Positions 10,767-23,300 of a stretch of DNA of 40,493 nt are shown here, piece after piece. Position numbers and translations under genes: made by a program. The stretch spans positions 1-40,493 of the forward strand of contig FMBT01000205.1 in assembly GCA_900095095.1 (NCBI GenBank), written 5' to 3'. The DNA is from Fragilariopsis cylindrus CCMP1102 (taxonomy: Eukaryota > Bacillariophyta > Bacillariophyceae > Bacillariales > Bacillariaceae). Below the pieces are notes generated by a model that was not told the origin of the DNA, made no database searches, and worked only from the letters and a program-made list of their open reading frames with translations. The first letter of the stretch is position 1. Every line of letters begins with the position of its first letter.

Positions 10767-11153
10767 TTAATTGCAAGCCGGAATAACAATTCTTGACTGT
10801 GACCCGTCGACTCTGTTAACACGGGCAATTCTATAGTTCAACTTGTTCCTACAATAATGGACAGAAATTCCAGTTGAATTTTCATCAGTGAATTGCTTTT
10901 TCGGGTCGAAGTTTTTTAGAAACTTCTTGATAGTAAAGAGATGTCTGTTGATACTTTTCAAACCAACCGCGTGTCCTGTTGCAATGAAAGCTGTATAGCA
11001 GGCCAGGAGGTAAACTAGTGCAGTATCTGGTAGTTTTATCAAAGGAAATACCTGGCTGTAGACCATTGAAGTTTGCACCAGTAGATAGAATGGCAGTGGC
11101 GGGTACAAGCTGTCCGTTCTTCTAAGGCTTTTAGTGGACCTCCCATTTCCCAT
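10767..11153 (-). pseudogene. Possible fragment of a tyrosine-recombinase N-terminal region
   Basis: A 128-residue open frame on the minus strand. Its middle, LACYTAFIATGHAVGLKSIN followed by RHLFTIKKFLKNFDPKK, resembles the helical core-binding region of tyrosine recombinases carried by mobile elements. This is recalled by resemblance only; no search was possible. The catalytic domain with its R-H-R-Y residues is absent, so at best this is a broken remnant. The surrounding 11-17 kb looks like decayed mobile DNA, which fits. It could also be a chance open frame. Confidence 0.3.
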
Positions 11154-14100
11154 TTCTTGACAATGACGAGCTCCGGGCTGGGAAAAGCTGTGGACTCAAG
11201 AGGAAAATCCGGTGGGATTGTAGAATTGGATGCTTCTGGTAGACCTGTTTTACAGGTATAGAGGAAGAAATGTTGTGGATTGTTGTTAGATGTGGGGTGA
11301 AGCGTTCATGAGGACGTGAGATTTCATCCTCCACTGTGTTCAAGGTTGCTCTTCAGTGTTTCCTTGATTTAACCTTGGCATCGAGTGAATATTCTGCTGA
11401 CAGTTGGATTTGATCTTGTCCAATTTCTGAAGCTGTACTGTGGTGGTCGTACCACACAAGGATGGTGTGTTGTCTATCACCTCACGCCAAGTTAGTCGGC
11501 GATGGTGGAAATACTGTGGAGTTCTCCTCGTATATTTCGTTGATGGTACTTGCTGCTATTAATGTATGCGTGTTTATGCCTTTAATTAGGAAGAACAGGT
11601 CCTTGCCAAATGGTACCATGCAGACTTCAGACTGCTCGTTAGTTATAGACAGGGCGAAGTCAGCTTATTCAATTGTTGTCCAGTTTAGGAATCTCGGAAC
11701 TATGTGTCCGCTTGGGCATTCCAAACGCTTTCTTGTTACACTTACACTCTGACAACTCGAATCCATCTGGTGATTGCCTCATTGACCTGTATTATGAGTC
11801 CGCTAAGGTACATATTATATTCAGCATGTGTTGTAGCAACTATAAAATCCATTCGGTAAACTATGCTGCTAAACAGGCAGGCGTACTTTGTTCTTAATCA
11901 CATCATACAGTCTTATATATTCTCGCCGCTTTGAATCTTTCCGCATGTTCTTCCCTGACGAGGTTTTGTAGTATAAGCAGTACGGATCGATCATACGGTT
12001 TACATTCTGCTGCAGAGATAATCAAACAGAGGACAGAATAGACTTCTCCGATGTTTTTAAACGATCTAACTGTTATCCTCCCTTCTGTGGTCAAAAAGGC
12101 TATTGGGTTGGTACGGCGTCCGACTTAGTGGATTACAACCATCCTGCATGTGTTCGATTCATGTACGAGGAAAGGCGCTCCTCGTTCTATACCGGATTCA
12201 GTTTCTATTCTCGGACCCCTTTCCCTGGCAAGTATGCTAAGTCTTGCATGGAAGACAAGAAGAGACGATATCATCCACATCGAGCTGACCCGGCATCCGC
12301 TCTAAACCTATTTTTTGGCAATCGGTAGTGGATTACATTGTAACATTCTGATAAATATCGGAATCGACGGTTCTTATCAAATCAGGGGTTAAAGACAATT
12401 CTGGTCAATCATTCTTGCTATTCCTCCATCTGGTACAGGAACAAATTATACGAATATAGAGAGACTTCACCGCAGATATGCCAACCAAACCAAAAGGTTC
12501 CAACGAAACAATCGAAACGGCACAAAAGTCTGGTCTCCAAAGGAACATGTTTCACTATTCACTTATAAGTGTATTTGCTCAAACCACAAGAAGTCGTACA
12601 AGTAGCAGGTGGGATAACGAACGAAGCACCAGCCCGCTACCTATCATGTTCAAAACAGTAGGAAAACGTCGTTAAATAAGTAGAATGCAAACTGATAAAG
12701 ATGTAGAGGTACAATATTAAGCAGAAAGATCTCAGGATACTCGAATCCCTATAAATTTGCAATGACATTGGTCGCCAGCAGCCAGCTCAACCACTGACTC
12801 ACTAGCCTTTCTAAGATCGGTCATTTTGTAGACATTCTCAAATTTGCTTGTGCTTTCTGAACAGTTACAAAAAATATATTGTCACTCAGACAGCTTGATG
12901 AAAATGTAAGGAAAACCCTCCCCTGTAAGGAATCTTCGGTTTAACACGTTTTATATTTCAGTAAATCGATATGAATAGAGTTATAGTCAAGGGAGTTTCC
13001 ATTGTCGAAAACGTGTAACGAACCCTTTTCCTTGCATCTAGGACAATTTTGAAAGAATGGTCCCTGTCGCCAGGTGCGGAGGAGCATAGAGAAAAACTGA
13101 ATCAAATTGAGGAGGAATCAAATGAGAATACCATAAGACACGGATGACATTAAAATTAACATATTCTCATCCGTCATCTCGGACACCGGTGGCATCGAAA
13201 ACTTAACTTTTGATTTATCGACACAAAAGTTTAAAATCAAACTATGTTGATGATCTCGAAAATTTCTTTTGGCAGGTGTATTAGCGGAGTCACGAATCTT
13301 CCTGTTGCTAGAATTTACACAAATGACAAACTGTTGAATCGAGAACTTTACTGCCTAAAAAAACGTGTATTCACGCGTCCGAGGCATCTATACGTTGCAG
13401 ATCATGAACCGCAGCATTCACTCATTTGGTTAAACACTGAGAGTACCTTAGATCAACCCACTTCAGATGAAAGGTTGTGAAAAGACAAGGAAACTCGTTG
13501 GGGGCAAGTATTCTTGCTATTTTGTCTGTGTACTTTACCAACCAAATTTTTCTAGATATTGTTAGTCTTAGGAACTCGGACCTATATATAATGGATAATA
13601 GGACTATGAATTTGGCTTGGACTGGAAGTAATTGTTATTTTTATCACTGTTTGATCTTAGATGAGTCGTACAAGTGCTTATGAGGCTATCATAAATATTT
13701 GTCGTAGAAATTCTTTTTGAAATAAGATTACGGAGTGCACAGATCTGATCTGTTGATTGCGATGCGTTAGATCTGTATTGACCTTACTATAAATCCGGCT
13801 GGTTCACGCCACTAAATGTAAAATTTGGTCTTCATGTGAGTGACCGTCAAGTTTTTTTCTAGATAAGCGCGGTATGGGATAAGACACACCTTTTGACAGA
13901 AATGATAGGATCGTAACGTAAGGCAAATTTCGGTAGACTTGTCGTATAAGAGTGTTGAAACTCGACGCACACGCCTCCTCTCCTGTGCATCAGTTGTGAT
14001 GATTGGAGTCTTGCTCTGTCATCCAAACAGCTGAACAGATTTTACCTCACGCTCAAGTCAAAAGATGATGTTTCTGCCTGTCAACCAGTGAGCGCTGACA

Positions 14101-17100
14101 TACGAGGACGTTTGTATGATCACCGGAACATGAATGGTAGGAATGCCTCTTGTGATGTTCTGATACTTGCCGTATCATCCAAACAGCTCAACAGATTCTC
14201 CGACAAAGTCAAATCAAAAAGGGACGTTTTTGCCGGTAAATCATTTAGCGCTACAAACCGACAGCGCTAATATGACCACCGAAGCATTACTTATAAAAAT
14301 CCTTTTGATTGAATCACCGTTGTTACCTTAATTGGATCATTTTACAACTCATTTTCTCCATGTTTTTCTCCAGCGCGAGGTGACGGACGTCGCTACAGAT
14401 TCCAAAGCTATGACTGTGAGCTACGAAATTTGCCGATCGACTGATATATAGAAGATAAGGTGGTGCAACCATACAAGAGTTGTCTAGAGAGTGAACGAAT
14501 CTGCATCTGTTGTTCGTTTTTATACGTTCTTAGGAAAGAGCACCTGGCACGAGGTATTTTTGGATCAATCATAGGATCATCCTAGCGGATGGGTTGGAAG
14601 ATGAGGAAGAACTTTGTGTCACTGCATTGGGTAAGTGGTTTGTAGCTTGGAGGAAAAATATGACCTCGGATTCTACAGCAGGTTCAGTAAGTTCCTGTCA
14701 TTTGGACATGCTCCTGCAGTTAAACTCTTCTTTCTATCATAATTTGCTTAATAGCGTCTGAAGTTACAGCATTGAGAGAACCTGCCTATCTTCTAATTTA
14801 TCGCAACTCCTTCAGTGAAACATTGGAAAATAAGCATTCATGACTTGTGTTGATGAGCAACTATCAGGTACTCTGGCCTCTGTAACTCATAAGTATGAAT
14901 CTGTTACCACTCTTGATCTGTTCAATACCACTGGAATTTACCTCTCACATTTTAAGGTTCTTCTTCAAGTGCAGCATCATCAGCCAACCGATCTTCTACT
15001 CAATAATAGCCTGTGTCGTGGCTATCTTGTACTTTATCTAGTTATCTTCAAACCAGACCCCTTCAATGAGTCATTGGAAAATAGAACATTCATCGCATCT
15101 ATTAGCTAGCAATCAGTAGGTTTTCTGAAGTCAATTATTCAAAAGCATCTAACTGCCATCAATAGACGAGATAGTTCGCCTTGAGATTGAACCTGAACTA
15201 TGCTACAACACGAAACTGCTCTTCCAGCTCGTCTATCTTCTAGTAGAGTCCGGACATTGCAAAATAGTAAAGCAGTTTTGTATGAACAATGACCATCTTA
15301 CCTGTTGCACCATAAATAGTCTGTAATTCTGGATATTTGCTGCAGAATAATAATCCAAGAGACATATTATCTATCGAATGGGTGTACATATTGTTTTCTT
15401 GCCTCCCTGTCGTTGATTCTGCTGCTATTTTGTTTTGCGCCAGACGCATTATTTGGTCCACTCATCTATTTGGTCCACTCATCATGCACAAAATAGGTTT
15501 TTTCCTCTTTTCCTTGTATGACTTTTCCATGCGTTGTTGTTTGCTGGAGGACATAGGTATCTTGTCTGGGAATGGAGAGCTGAAATTGTGTATTACCTGA
15601 ATTTTTGTAGTACTTATTTTATCCGGACTGACATCCTCATTATATATGCTTGGTGGCTTCATGATATCTCTAATTGATGTTCAAGTAGACCCCTGTAGCG
15701 CCTCTATTCAACATTCATCTCTGGTTGAGTTCCATTATTTTTATCTCCCTGTTGTTGTCCACTTTCCTTTAACAGCTTTGCTATAGAGAGGAGAAACACA
15801 GATAAAACATAGAGTAATAGATAGAGCAATCATAGAGTTTAGTCTATTAGTGATATTATTATATCATGAAGCATGGTAGTGGTTTTATCATCAGAGCCAG
15901 CCTTAGGAGGTGCTACGTTTCACAAACGATCAGTGAAACAGGATTCTAATAGTCTTACTCTTAGTACTATAAGATTCTATTAAGACGGTAAGGGTTGCTA
16001 CTCACTTCCCTTAGAAGACTACTGCGGTTGTTCTGCCAGGTTACTCACCCTTCTTGAATATGGACCTTCTTTACGGATGGTGGTTATTCTTTATGTAGAT
16101 ATCTCTATTGGTATTGCTACTGCAATATACAACCATTGTTCAAACAAAAACGGTTATTATTAACACACTTGTTTATTTAGTCTATGGTTATTACAATTTA
16201 TCATCAATAAAAGATATTGGGTCTTGTTGTTGTCTTTTGTGGTACTACTGTAAACAGTATTTGTGTACACAACGTTATTTGTAACATCACTTTGCCTAAT
16301 ACATATATATTAGTGGTTTGCTGCGGACACTTCTTTTATTTGTGTTTTGATTCAGCTGGTTATAATTAATTTTGATACTACTCACAATGATTACTTCTAC
16401 AGACATAGCTGGGCTTATGTACGGTTTGACAAAAGGGGATCCATTACTATAGAGTATGTTTGACGTGTTTCTACCAAAAATTACAAGAATCATTTGTGTG
16501 TTATAGAATCAACTTCCAATTAATTCATTATTGCCTTATCTTCATGCCGCTGGGTGGACCATTGTAGATCTCCAATATCCCTCACATCATTCTGATATCA
16601 TTGCTTCATTTTTTGATTTCAATCCATCTAATTGATCAACTGATCAATCAATTGATCAAAAGATTTAGGTTCTTATATTGGTGCTATTGTTGGTCCATTC
16701 CTTTGTCGGTCAATGGGGAGGAGAGCATTCAAGGACGTGCTCATGATCATCTTCAACTTGGTGTACTCTGATGTAGTTGATTTCTCCATGGCATCATGGA
16801 AGATTTTTTGTTTCAATTTTTTTGCTAGTTTGATTGATGTATCAAGTAGAAGAGATCTTCTTGTTTTGGTCTTTGTCACGGGTGTAGACGGAATGTATTG
16901 AGTAGTTAGAATACGATCATGGACAGTATTGCTACTTTGATTGGGATACGTATATCGAGGAAGAATTGGCCTTACTGTGTATGGCATAAAGTACTTGCCG
17001 CCTGCCTTGAGAGCGACATATTTTAGTCCCTTAATATCATAATTTTCAAAATTTTATGTGAGATAAAAATGACCATTATTAATAATCTTATTGTAAGTTA

Positions 17101-17264
17101 GTGTAAGAAGTTACTGTACTGAACTGTACGTAATTTATCTTTCTCGACCCGATCCGGAGACAATCTTTTCAACTTAACACATTCAGACTCAGACCAATTG
17201 CTGCAACAACCTCAGCGGCGATTTGCATAGGACACCCGCTGCCATTCCGATATTTCTTTTGGAG
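11154..17264. other. Long gene-poor stretch with decayed sequence
   Basis: About 6 kb without a recognisable gene. Open frames of 60-104 residues occur on both strands (for example 11462-11752, 13244-13480, 14840-15109 and 16673-16987 minus), but none shows a domain, a splice-consistent extension or a credible start. Visible structure: the degenerate tandem repeat at 13994-14275; a second loose pair near 14810-14880 and 15058-15120 sharing CCTTCA-TGA--CATTGGAAAATA; a doubled TTGGTCCACTCATC near 15452-15485; and clustered TGATCA palindromes at 16630-16662. Confidence 0.5.
13994..14275. repeat. Degenerate tandem duplication, offset about 156 bases
   Basis: Two copies share TTGTGATG, TCATCCAAACAGCT(G/C)AACAGATT, CAAGTCAAA or CAAATCAAA, and a closing AGCGCT. 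The landmark ATCCAAACAGCT lies at 14021 and 14177. Divergence is high, so the duplication is old. The 60-residue open frame over the second copy shows no family signature. Confidence 0.6.
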
Positions 17265-17277
17265 CCCCCCCCCCCCC
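17265..17277 (+). promoter_or_regulatory. C13 homopolymer in the USO1 upstream region
   Basis: Thirteen consecutive cytosines lie 36 bases before the USO1 start codon, probably in the promoter or 5' leader. It is the longest C run seen in this AT-rich window. Any regulatory role is conjecture; its length may vary or be misassembled. Confidence 0.4.
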
Positions 17278-17313
17278 TCATCCAGATAGAAATTCAGCTA
17301 CGAAATCCGAAAC

Positions 17314-20300
17314 ATGGCGACTTCGGATGCCGTCGTCTCGATGGATCGTTTTGTGTCTGCTTCAAGTGCGCAAGACGCTATCAATAGTTTAGAAAAGCTT
17401 GTCGATGCCTTCAAAAATAATGGAAGAAACCATGATCGAAACGAAGAAGAAAAGATTGTATGGGATCCTGCTTGGATATTTGAGCACGAAGAAATTGCGG
17501 AACATCTGATCTGGTTACTCCAACACGGGACGTTGAAAGCCAACGAAATCCCTTGCGAAGACGGTGTCAATCTTGTTTGTCAATTATATAAGTATCTTAT
17601 TAAGACCCCCGAGGCATTAAAGAAACCTTCTCCAGGACTACTGCTTGAATCTCTCTTGGACGTTCTAGATAACTCGGAAAATCCAATATATGTCAGAGTT
17701 TTGGCACTTAAAGTACTAGAGGATCTCTCGAAACGACACAAATCAATTGCTGTAAATCAGTGGTTACAAGCTCCGAACGGATTACATCGAATTGCTGATC
17801 TTCTTGCTATCGATGTTGATAATAATCCCATGGAAGAAGCAATTCGTGATCAAGCCTTGATCGTTGCTAAGTCGCTAGCCCGTGAAGCACCCATAGCAAA
17901 GGTTTTCTTGTTTGCCGAGGTAGAATGCAAACTCCTCGATTTATGTTGGAAAAAAGGAGGACTCACGAAAGGCAACCCTGTCGTTATAGATGCGCTTGAA
18001 CTTATTCAAGAAATACTGAAGCACACTGACGCTTCTTTGCAGGATTTGATGTTGCAGCGGCCTAATGTTGCACCGAGGTTATGCATGTTGCTTGATCTCA
18101 GAGGCGGTGATGAATTTCTACATCCGACTCAAAAGTCTTTGAAAGCCACACAGGAGGGTAACGGTGGAGACGACGACGATGACCTTGACTCACTGCTCGC
18201 TAGTGGGGATGCTAAACCGAAGGAAGATGAGAAAGTATCGCTAGAGGAATCTCAAATCCCCCGTCTTCTACCTGCAGAAGAAAATGTAATCAAGCTCGTA
18301 TTGAATATTCTTCGCTTGCTTTTGGAAACAGATTCAGTCAGACACGTAGTCTGGAAACAACACAATAGCTTATGTAATATGGTATGGGATCTTGCCTTAG
18401 TTAACAACCCTATGAATCCACCAGTTTGCGCATTGCCGTCGTCATCACTTCAACAGGAAGCATTGAATGTGGTCGCTGATAAGTTCAATGATCCTATTAC
18501 AATGGATCATCTCTCAGGACTTGATAGGCTTCTGTCTCTAGTATGCACCGGTGGGGGGATATCAGACAAATTCGACGATAAGTTAGGGTTATCTCAGTCA
18601 GCTCTAGCCGTCTTGAGACAAAGTCTTCCCGGAGATCGCATCCATGATATCCTCATGCGAACATTGGCGCCACCTCCAACGGAAGATGAAAATGCCCCTC
18701 CTCCTGGCCCTACAGTAGTTCAAAAGTTATGGAATACGGTTCAAGAGAATTTGAGCTCCGAAGTGAGCGAACAGCGTACAATTTTTCTCTCTGGAGCACT
18801 CGGAGGTCTTGGCCTAATGCTATGTGATGAACAATCAAGGGAGATCATGTCAAAGGTGGCACCAATTGGTCTTGATCGACTCTTGGAATCTCTATCCGAG
18901 GAAAGTGACGGTTTTGTTCAGTGCTCGTTGGTACGATTCTTTTGCGAATGGATTTACGAATGTCCATTCATTGCACATAGTATACTCTGCAGTACTGCTT
19001 CGACTCACTTGGCTGGAATGGCTGCTGCCACGAGCAGTTATCAATCGTTGACTCATCTTCTTCTTGGATTAGCAATGGAATATTTGACGAAAGAGGAAGA
19101 ATGCGGTGGCTGGACGAGAAATGGTATACTTCAAATCATCATTAAAATTGGTATCTCAAAATATACATTAAGCCTCGAAGGGCTGAAAAGGACGACAAAT
19201 CCGAAAATGCCTTGGGTTGTTTCCGAAATGGAATACAAGAATTGGAAAAAAATCTGTAGCCAATCGGTTTTGACTGTTCGGAAACGTGTGGTCGAAGAGC
19301 TTGCTGGTGGAAGTAGTGGAACCGATGATGAAAGTGACGGAGATCACAGTGACATTGTTTTCGGATCGGATGGTACGAGTCTACCTCCAAATCAAAAAAT
19401 AAAACCCCTACAAAAATTGATCTCTCAGCAATCAAAAGAAATGGACGAGATGAGGAAAGAAATGCACGAAATGAGAGCCAGGCTTACATCTCAAGATGAT
19501 CAATTGAGTACGTGGAAACGTCGAATGGAAAGTACACCAACAGAGTTAGATGATCTTTTGAATGAATTTACATCAAAGAATGTAAAGTTAGAAGAGACAA
19601 TGATAACTTTAGAATCAGAAGTCGAACGTCAAAAATCCGAAAAAGAGACGGAGACTAAACTATTGGAAGGTAAGCTTTCAGAATCCCGAGGTGATGCTGA
19701 TAGAATCCGTACTCAAGAACAGGAAGTGAGAGATGACTTGGAAAGAACTGAACAAGAAATGCAGGCTTTAAGCCAAGCATATGCTAGCCTGGAAGAAGAA
19801 TATCAAAGGAATCAGAACCATCAAAATGCTGGTGCCCCAGCGGAAGAAACATCACAACAAATACAAGGTGAAGTCTCGCACCAGCAGAGTGGAATCGGAT
19901 CTACCGAAGTAGCTACATTGCGTGCAGAGAACACTCGTTTGAAAAATGACGCACGAGCTGCAGATGAATGGATGTCAATGGCCGTTCAAAAATTAAATGA
20001 TATGGGAGGCGCAAATGTCGATCTGGAGAAACAAGTTGCAGGTCTGAATAGCCAGATTGTGGAGTCACAGGCTGTTGCTGACAATATTTCCATCAATAGC
20101 CAAAATGGAAAACATCAGATCGAGATTCTAGAACTAGAACTCAAAGAAGAGAAATCATTGCGTGTAGCAGCAGATCAACGTGCTTCTTCCTCCGACAATT
20201 CGAAAATTGAACTGGAACGTGAGCAGCAAAACTCCAAAACTCTTGCACGACGCATCACCGAAGCCCAAGAAGCGCTGTCAAAGTACGAAAATATGGATAT

Positions 20301-23300
20301 GCAAATACAGAGTGAACGGAAGAGATACGCCGAGCTCGAAAATCGCATTTTCGAAGCCGAGGAGGAGATCAGAGTAACTACATCATGTTTGGAAGATGAA
20401 AGGAATGCTAAGTTTGAAATAGAGAAGCAGCTTAGTGTCGCCAGCCTTTCTAACATTTCCTATAACGATGGGCCTATACCAACGCAAGACCCGAACAATG
20501 ACCAAAAGCTTGAGCTATTACGCTCTGAGTATGACGCTATGGCTACTACCAAGAATACCGAAATAGAGGGCCTGACTCTTTCCTTGCAAAAAATCCAGAG
20601 AGACGAACAAACTTTTAAAGGTGACACAGACACGAAAGATATTGAAAAAACTAAGCAGGAGATTAATGAAATCCGAGAAAGGTCGCAAGAAGAAATATAT
20701 CGGCTTGAATCAGTCATACGAGAATTAAAGGATAGACTCGGCAGTGGATTGGGGGCATATAAAGTTGAGGATATTCGCGCTAGGGATGGAGAGATTGAAG
20801 AAATGCGAACAGCTAACGAAGCTGCGCAAGAGTGGATGAATAAGGCTGTAGAGCATCACCAAAGAAACTCTACTCAAATATCCAATCTTTCTGAAGAAAA
20901 AGCAGCCCTGACACTAAAATTAGAAGAAGAACGAATGAAGGTGTCCTCTCAAAAAATGAATGATCCGTCATCTATTCAGAATGAGCTAGTTCAAAAGATT
21001 CGAGAATTAGATTTGATGAATGAAAAGTTTGCTAGAATCGAAGTAGAATTGGATGAATTGAAAAAGGAAAAAGAGGCAAACCAAGGTCTCCTGGACGAAC
21101 TTGGAATTGCAGTGGACGACGTTAAGATCATGCAACAACAACTTGCAGAATATAAGGCGATTGTAACAAATTTGGAAACGAAGTTATCTGTAAATAGGCT
21201 AGACGAAGAGAACGACGAGCTAAGATCGTCTAACAAATACCTACAGACGAAGTTGAAGGAATTCGAAGACTGGACACAAGCAGCGCAAAATAAGATTGCT
21301 GATATTATGGCCGCCAAGGATAAGGCTGAAATCCAACTGCTGGGAACAACAGAAGAGCTCCAATCCCTACAAAAAGAAAATAAATCTCTCCATACAAATC
21401 TTGCCCAATCACAAGACGATAAATGTGCCTTGGAGAAACTTAGGGAAGATGTTGCAATGTTAGAATCAAGAAACGATTCCCTATCAAATGAACCGAACGA
21501 CCGAGAGAGCCAGTATGCAGATCTTCAATCTCAATACAATATCTTGTTTCAGAAATCTCATGATTCGGAGCAAGAATCGAATAGTGTACTTGCTATAAGA
21601 AATGATTTAGAGAAGGATCTCATGGAAGAAAGACAGTTGTCAATAGTTCGATGTGCTGAAATTGACGACCTGAAGGCCGAAAATGTGGCTCTATCGGGTT
21701 CGTTGGAAAAAATCAGAAATGGATTAGATGACAATCAAGCTACACCTACTGAATCTATGATAACTGAATCAATAGACCTTGTAAAAGAACAGAATGACAA
21801 GACTGGTAATGTACATGAGGAGGCACAAGTTGCAAGAATAAATGAACTTCTTGGGGAGCTGGATAGAACGAACGATGAGCTAGCGACAGCCAATGAAGCT
21901 TTGTCACGTGACGAAGATGTTGTCCGGGAATGGGAAGGTGAGTGTGTTCGTCGTAAATTCAAATGTTATGCTAGTAGTTCCGATATTTTGTCCGCTAATT
22001 TTTGTATCTTGTGTGCTTGTGCGGGTGATTTAGACCGAGTTTCGCAATTAGAATCCGAGTTGGCAAATGCTCTTTTACAGATGCAGGAACAAGAGACAGA
22101 AGCAATGGATGCAATTGCCAAATGGCAACTGAATAGTACTGAATCAGAAGAAAAATGTGCCGAGCTTGAAGAAAAACTCAAGAAAGCTTTAGATTTAAAG
22201 GAATCAATCGACGTTACAAATAATACACCCGAATCTGAATTCCTCCAGTTGAAGGAAGATAATTTTTCGCTTCAAGAGCATATCAAAGAGCTAGAGATAT
22301 CATTAGCCGAGAAATCTGGTCACGAATTTGATTCCGTTTCAGAACTTCAAGAAGCCCTAAAGATAGCTCAAGAAACTCTTACCAGAGACGAGGAAGTTGT
22401 ACAAAAGTGGGAAGGTAAGTCAAAGTATGATGCCAAGGCATGTATAGATCAGAAACGAGAAAGTATGCGCCTTCCACTCATCAGTTTGAAATCTTTGTTT
22501 CCTAATTTTTGTTTCCTATCTTAGAACGAGTAACGGAACTAGAAACGAACAGAAAATCTTTACAAACTGAGCTTCAGGAACAAGAGGATAAAGCGAATGA
22601 TGTTATCAGTAAATGGCAGGACAATTGTGCAGCGGCAGAATTGAAGTCCTCAACTATCGAGGAAGAATTAGAGGAAATAAAGAAATCGAAACATTCAGAC
22701 GTGTCGATCGGAGATACTAGCGTACCAGTAGACCAAACCCTTGTTGACACGCTTGCAAAAAAGGAAAATGAACTTCGAAAAGCACACGAAGATGCAGAAT
22801 CAAACAAACAGTCTATGCAGGAACTCAAAGGTATGTTGTGTCGCATTATTACCCCTCACGTGCGTCATAGTTTAGTATTTTTCGACCTAATGTCATGTTA
22901 TTTTTCTAATTCTAATTCTTCGTCAAACTCATGTATTTTTTTCTCAACACAGACCGGATACAAGAAGTGTCACACCAAATTGAATCAATAAAGAAATTTT
23001 CTGGTAACGAACAACTTGAAAGCAACTATGCAATCGAGCAATTGGAGGAAAAGTTTACTGAATCCGAAAAAGAAAACACGTTGTTGAGAGATAATCTTGA
23101 GGAAGCTAAATCAAATTATGACGAGTTACAAGCGCTTCGCAACACCATTTCTAACGACGACCAGATCGTCCATCAATGGGAAGAAAGGGTGAACAAACTA
23201 ACGGACTCTATTGCGGTACTAGAAGATCAGCTAAAAGAACAAGAGAATGAGGCATGTGATGCTATTGCACTATGGCAAGTTACATGTTCTGATTTTGAAA

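Noticed and set aside
11462-12675. Several 60-96 residue plus-strand frames
   Set aside because: They overlap in different frames, have no common reading and resemble no protein; decayed mobile DNA is the simpler view.
16673-16987. A 104-residue minus-strand open frame rich in Lys/Thr
   Set aside because: No domain recognised and no conserved context; too weak to list as a gene.
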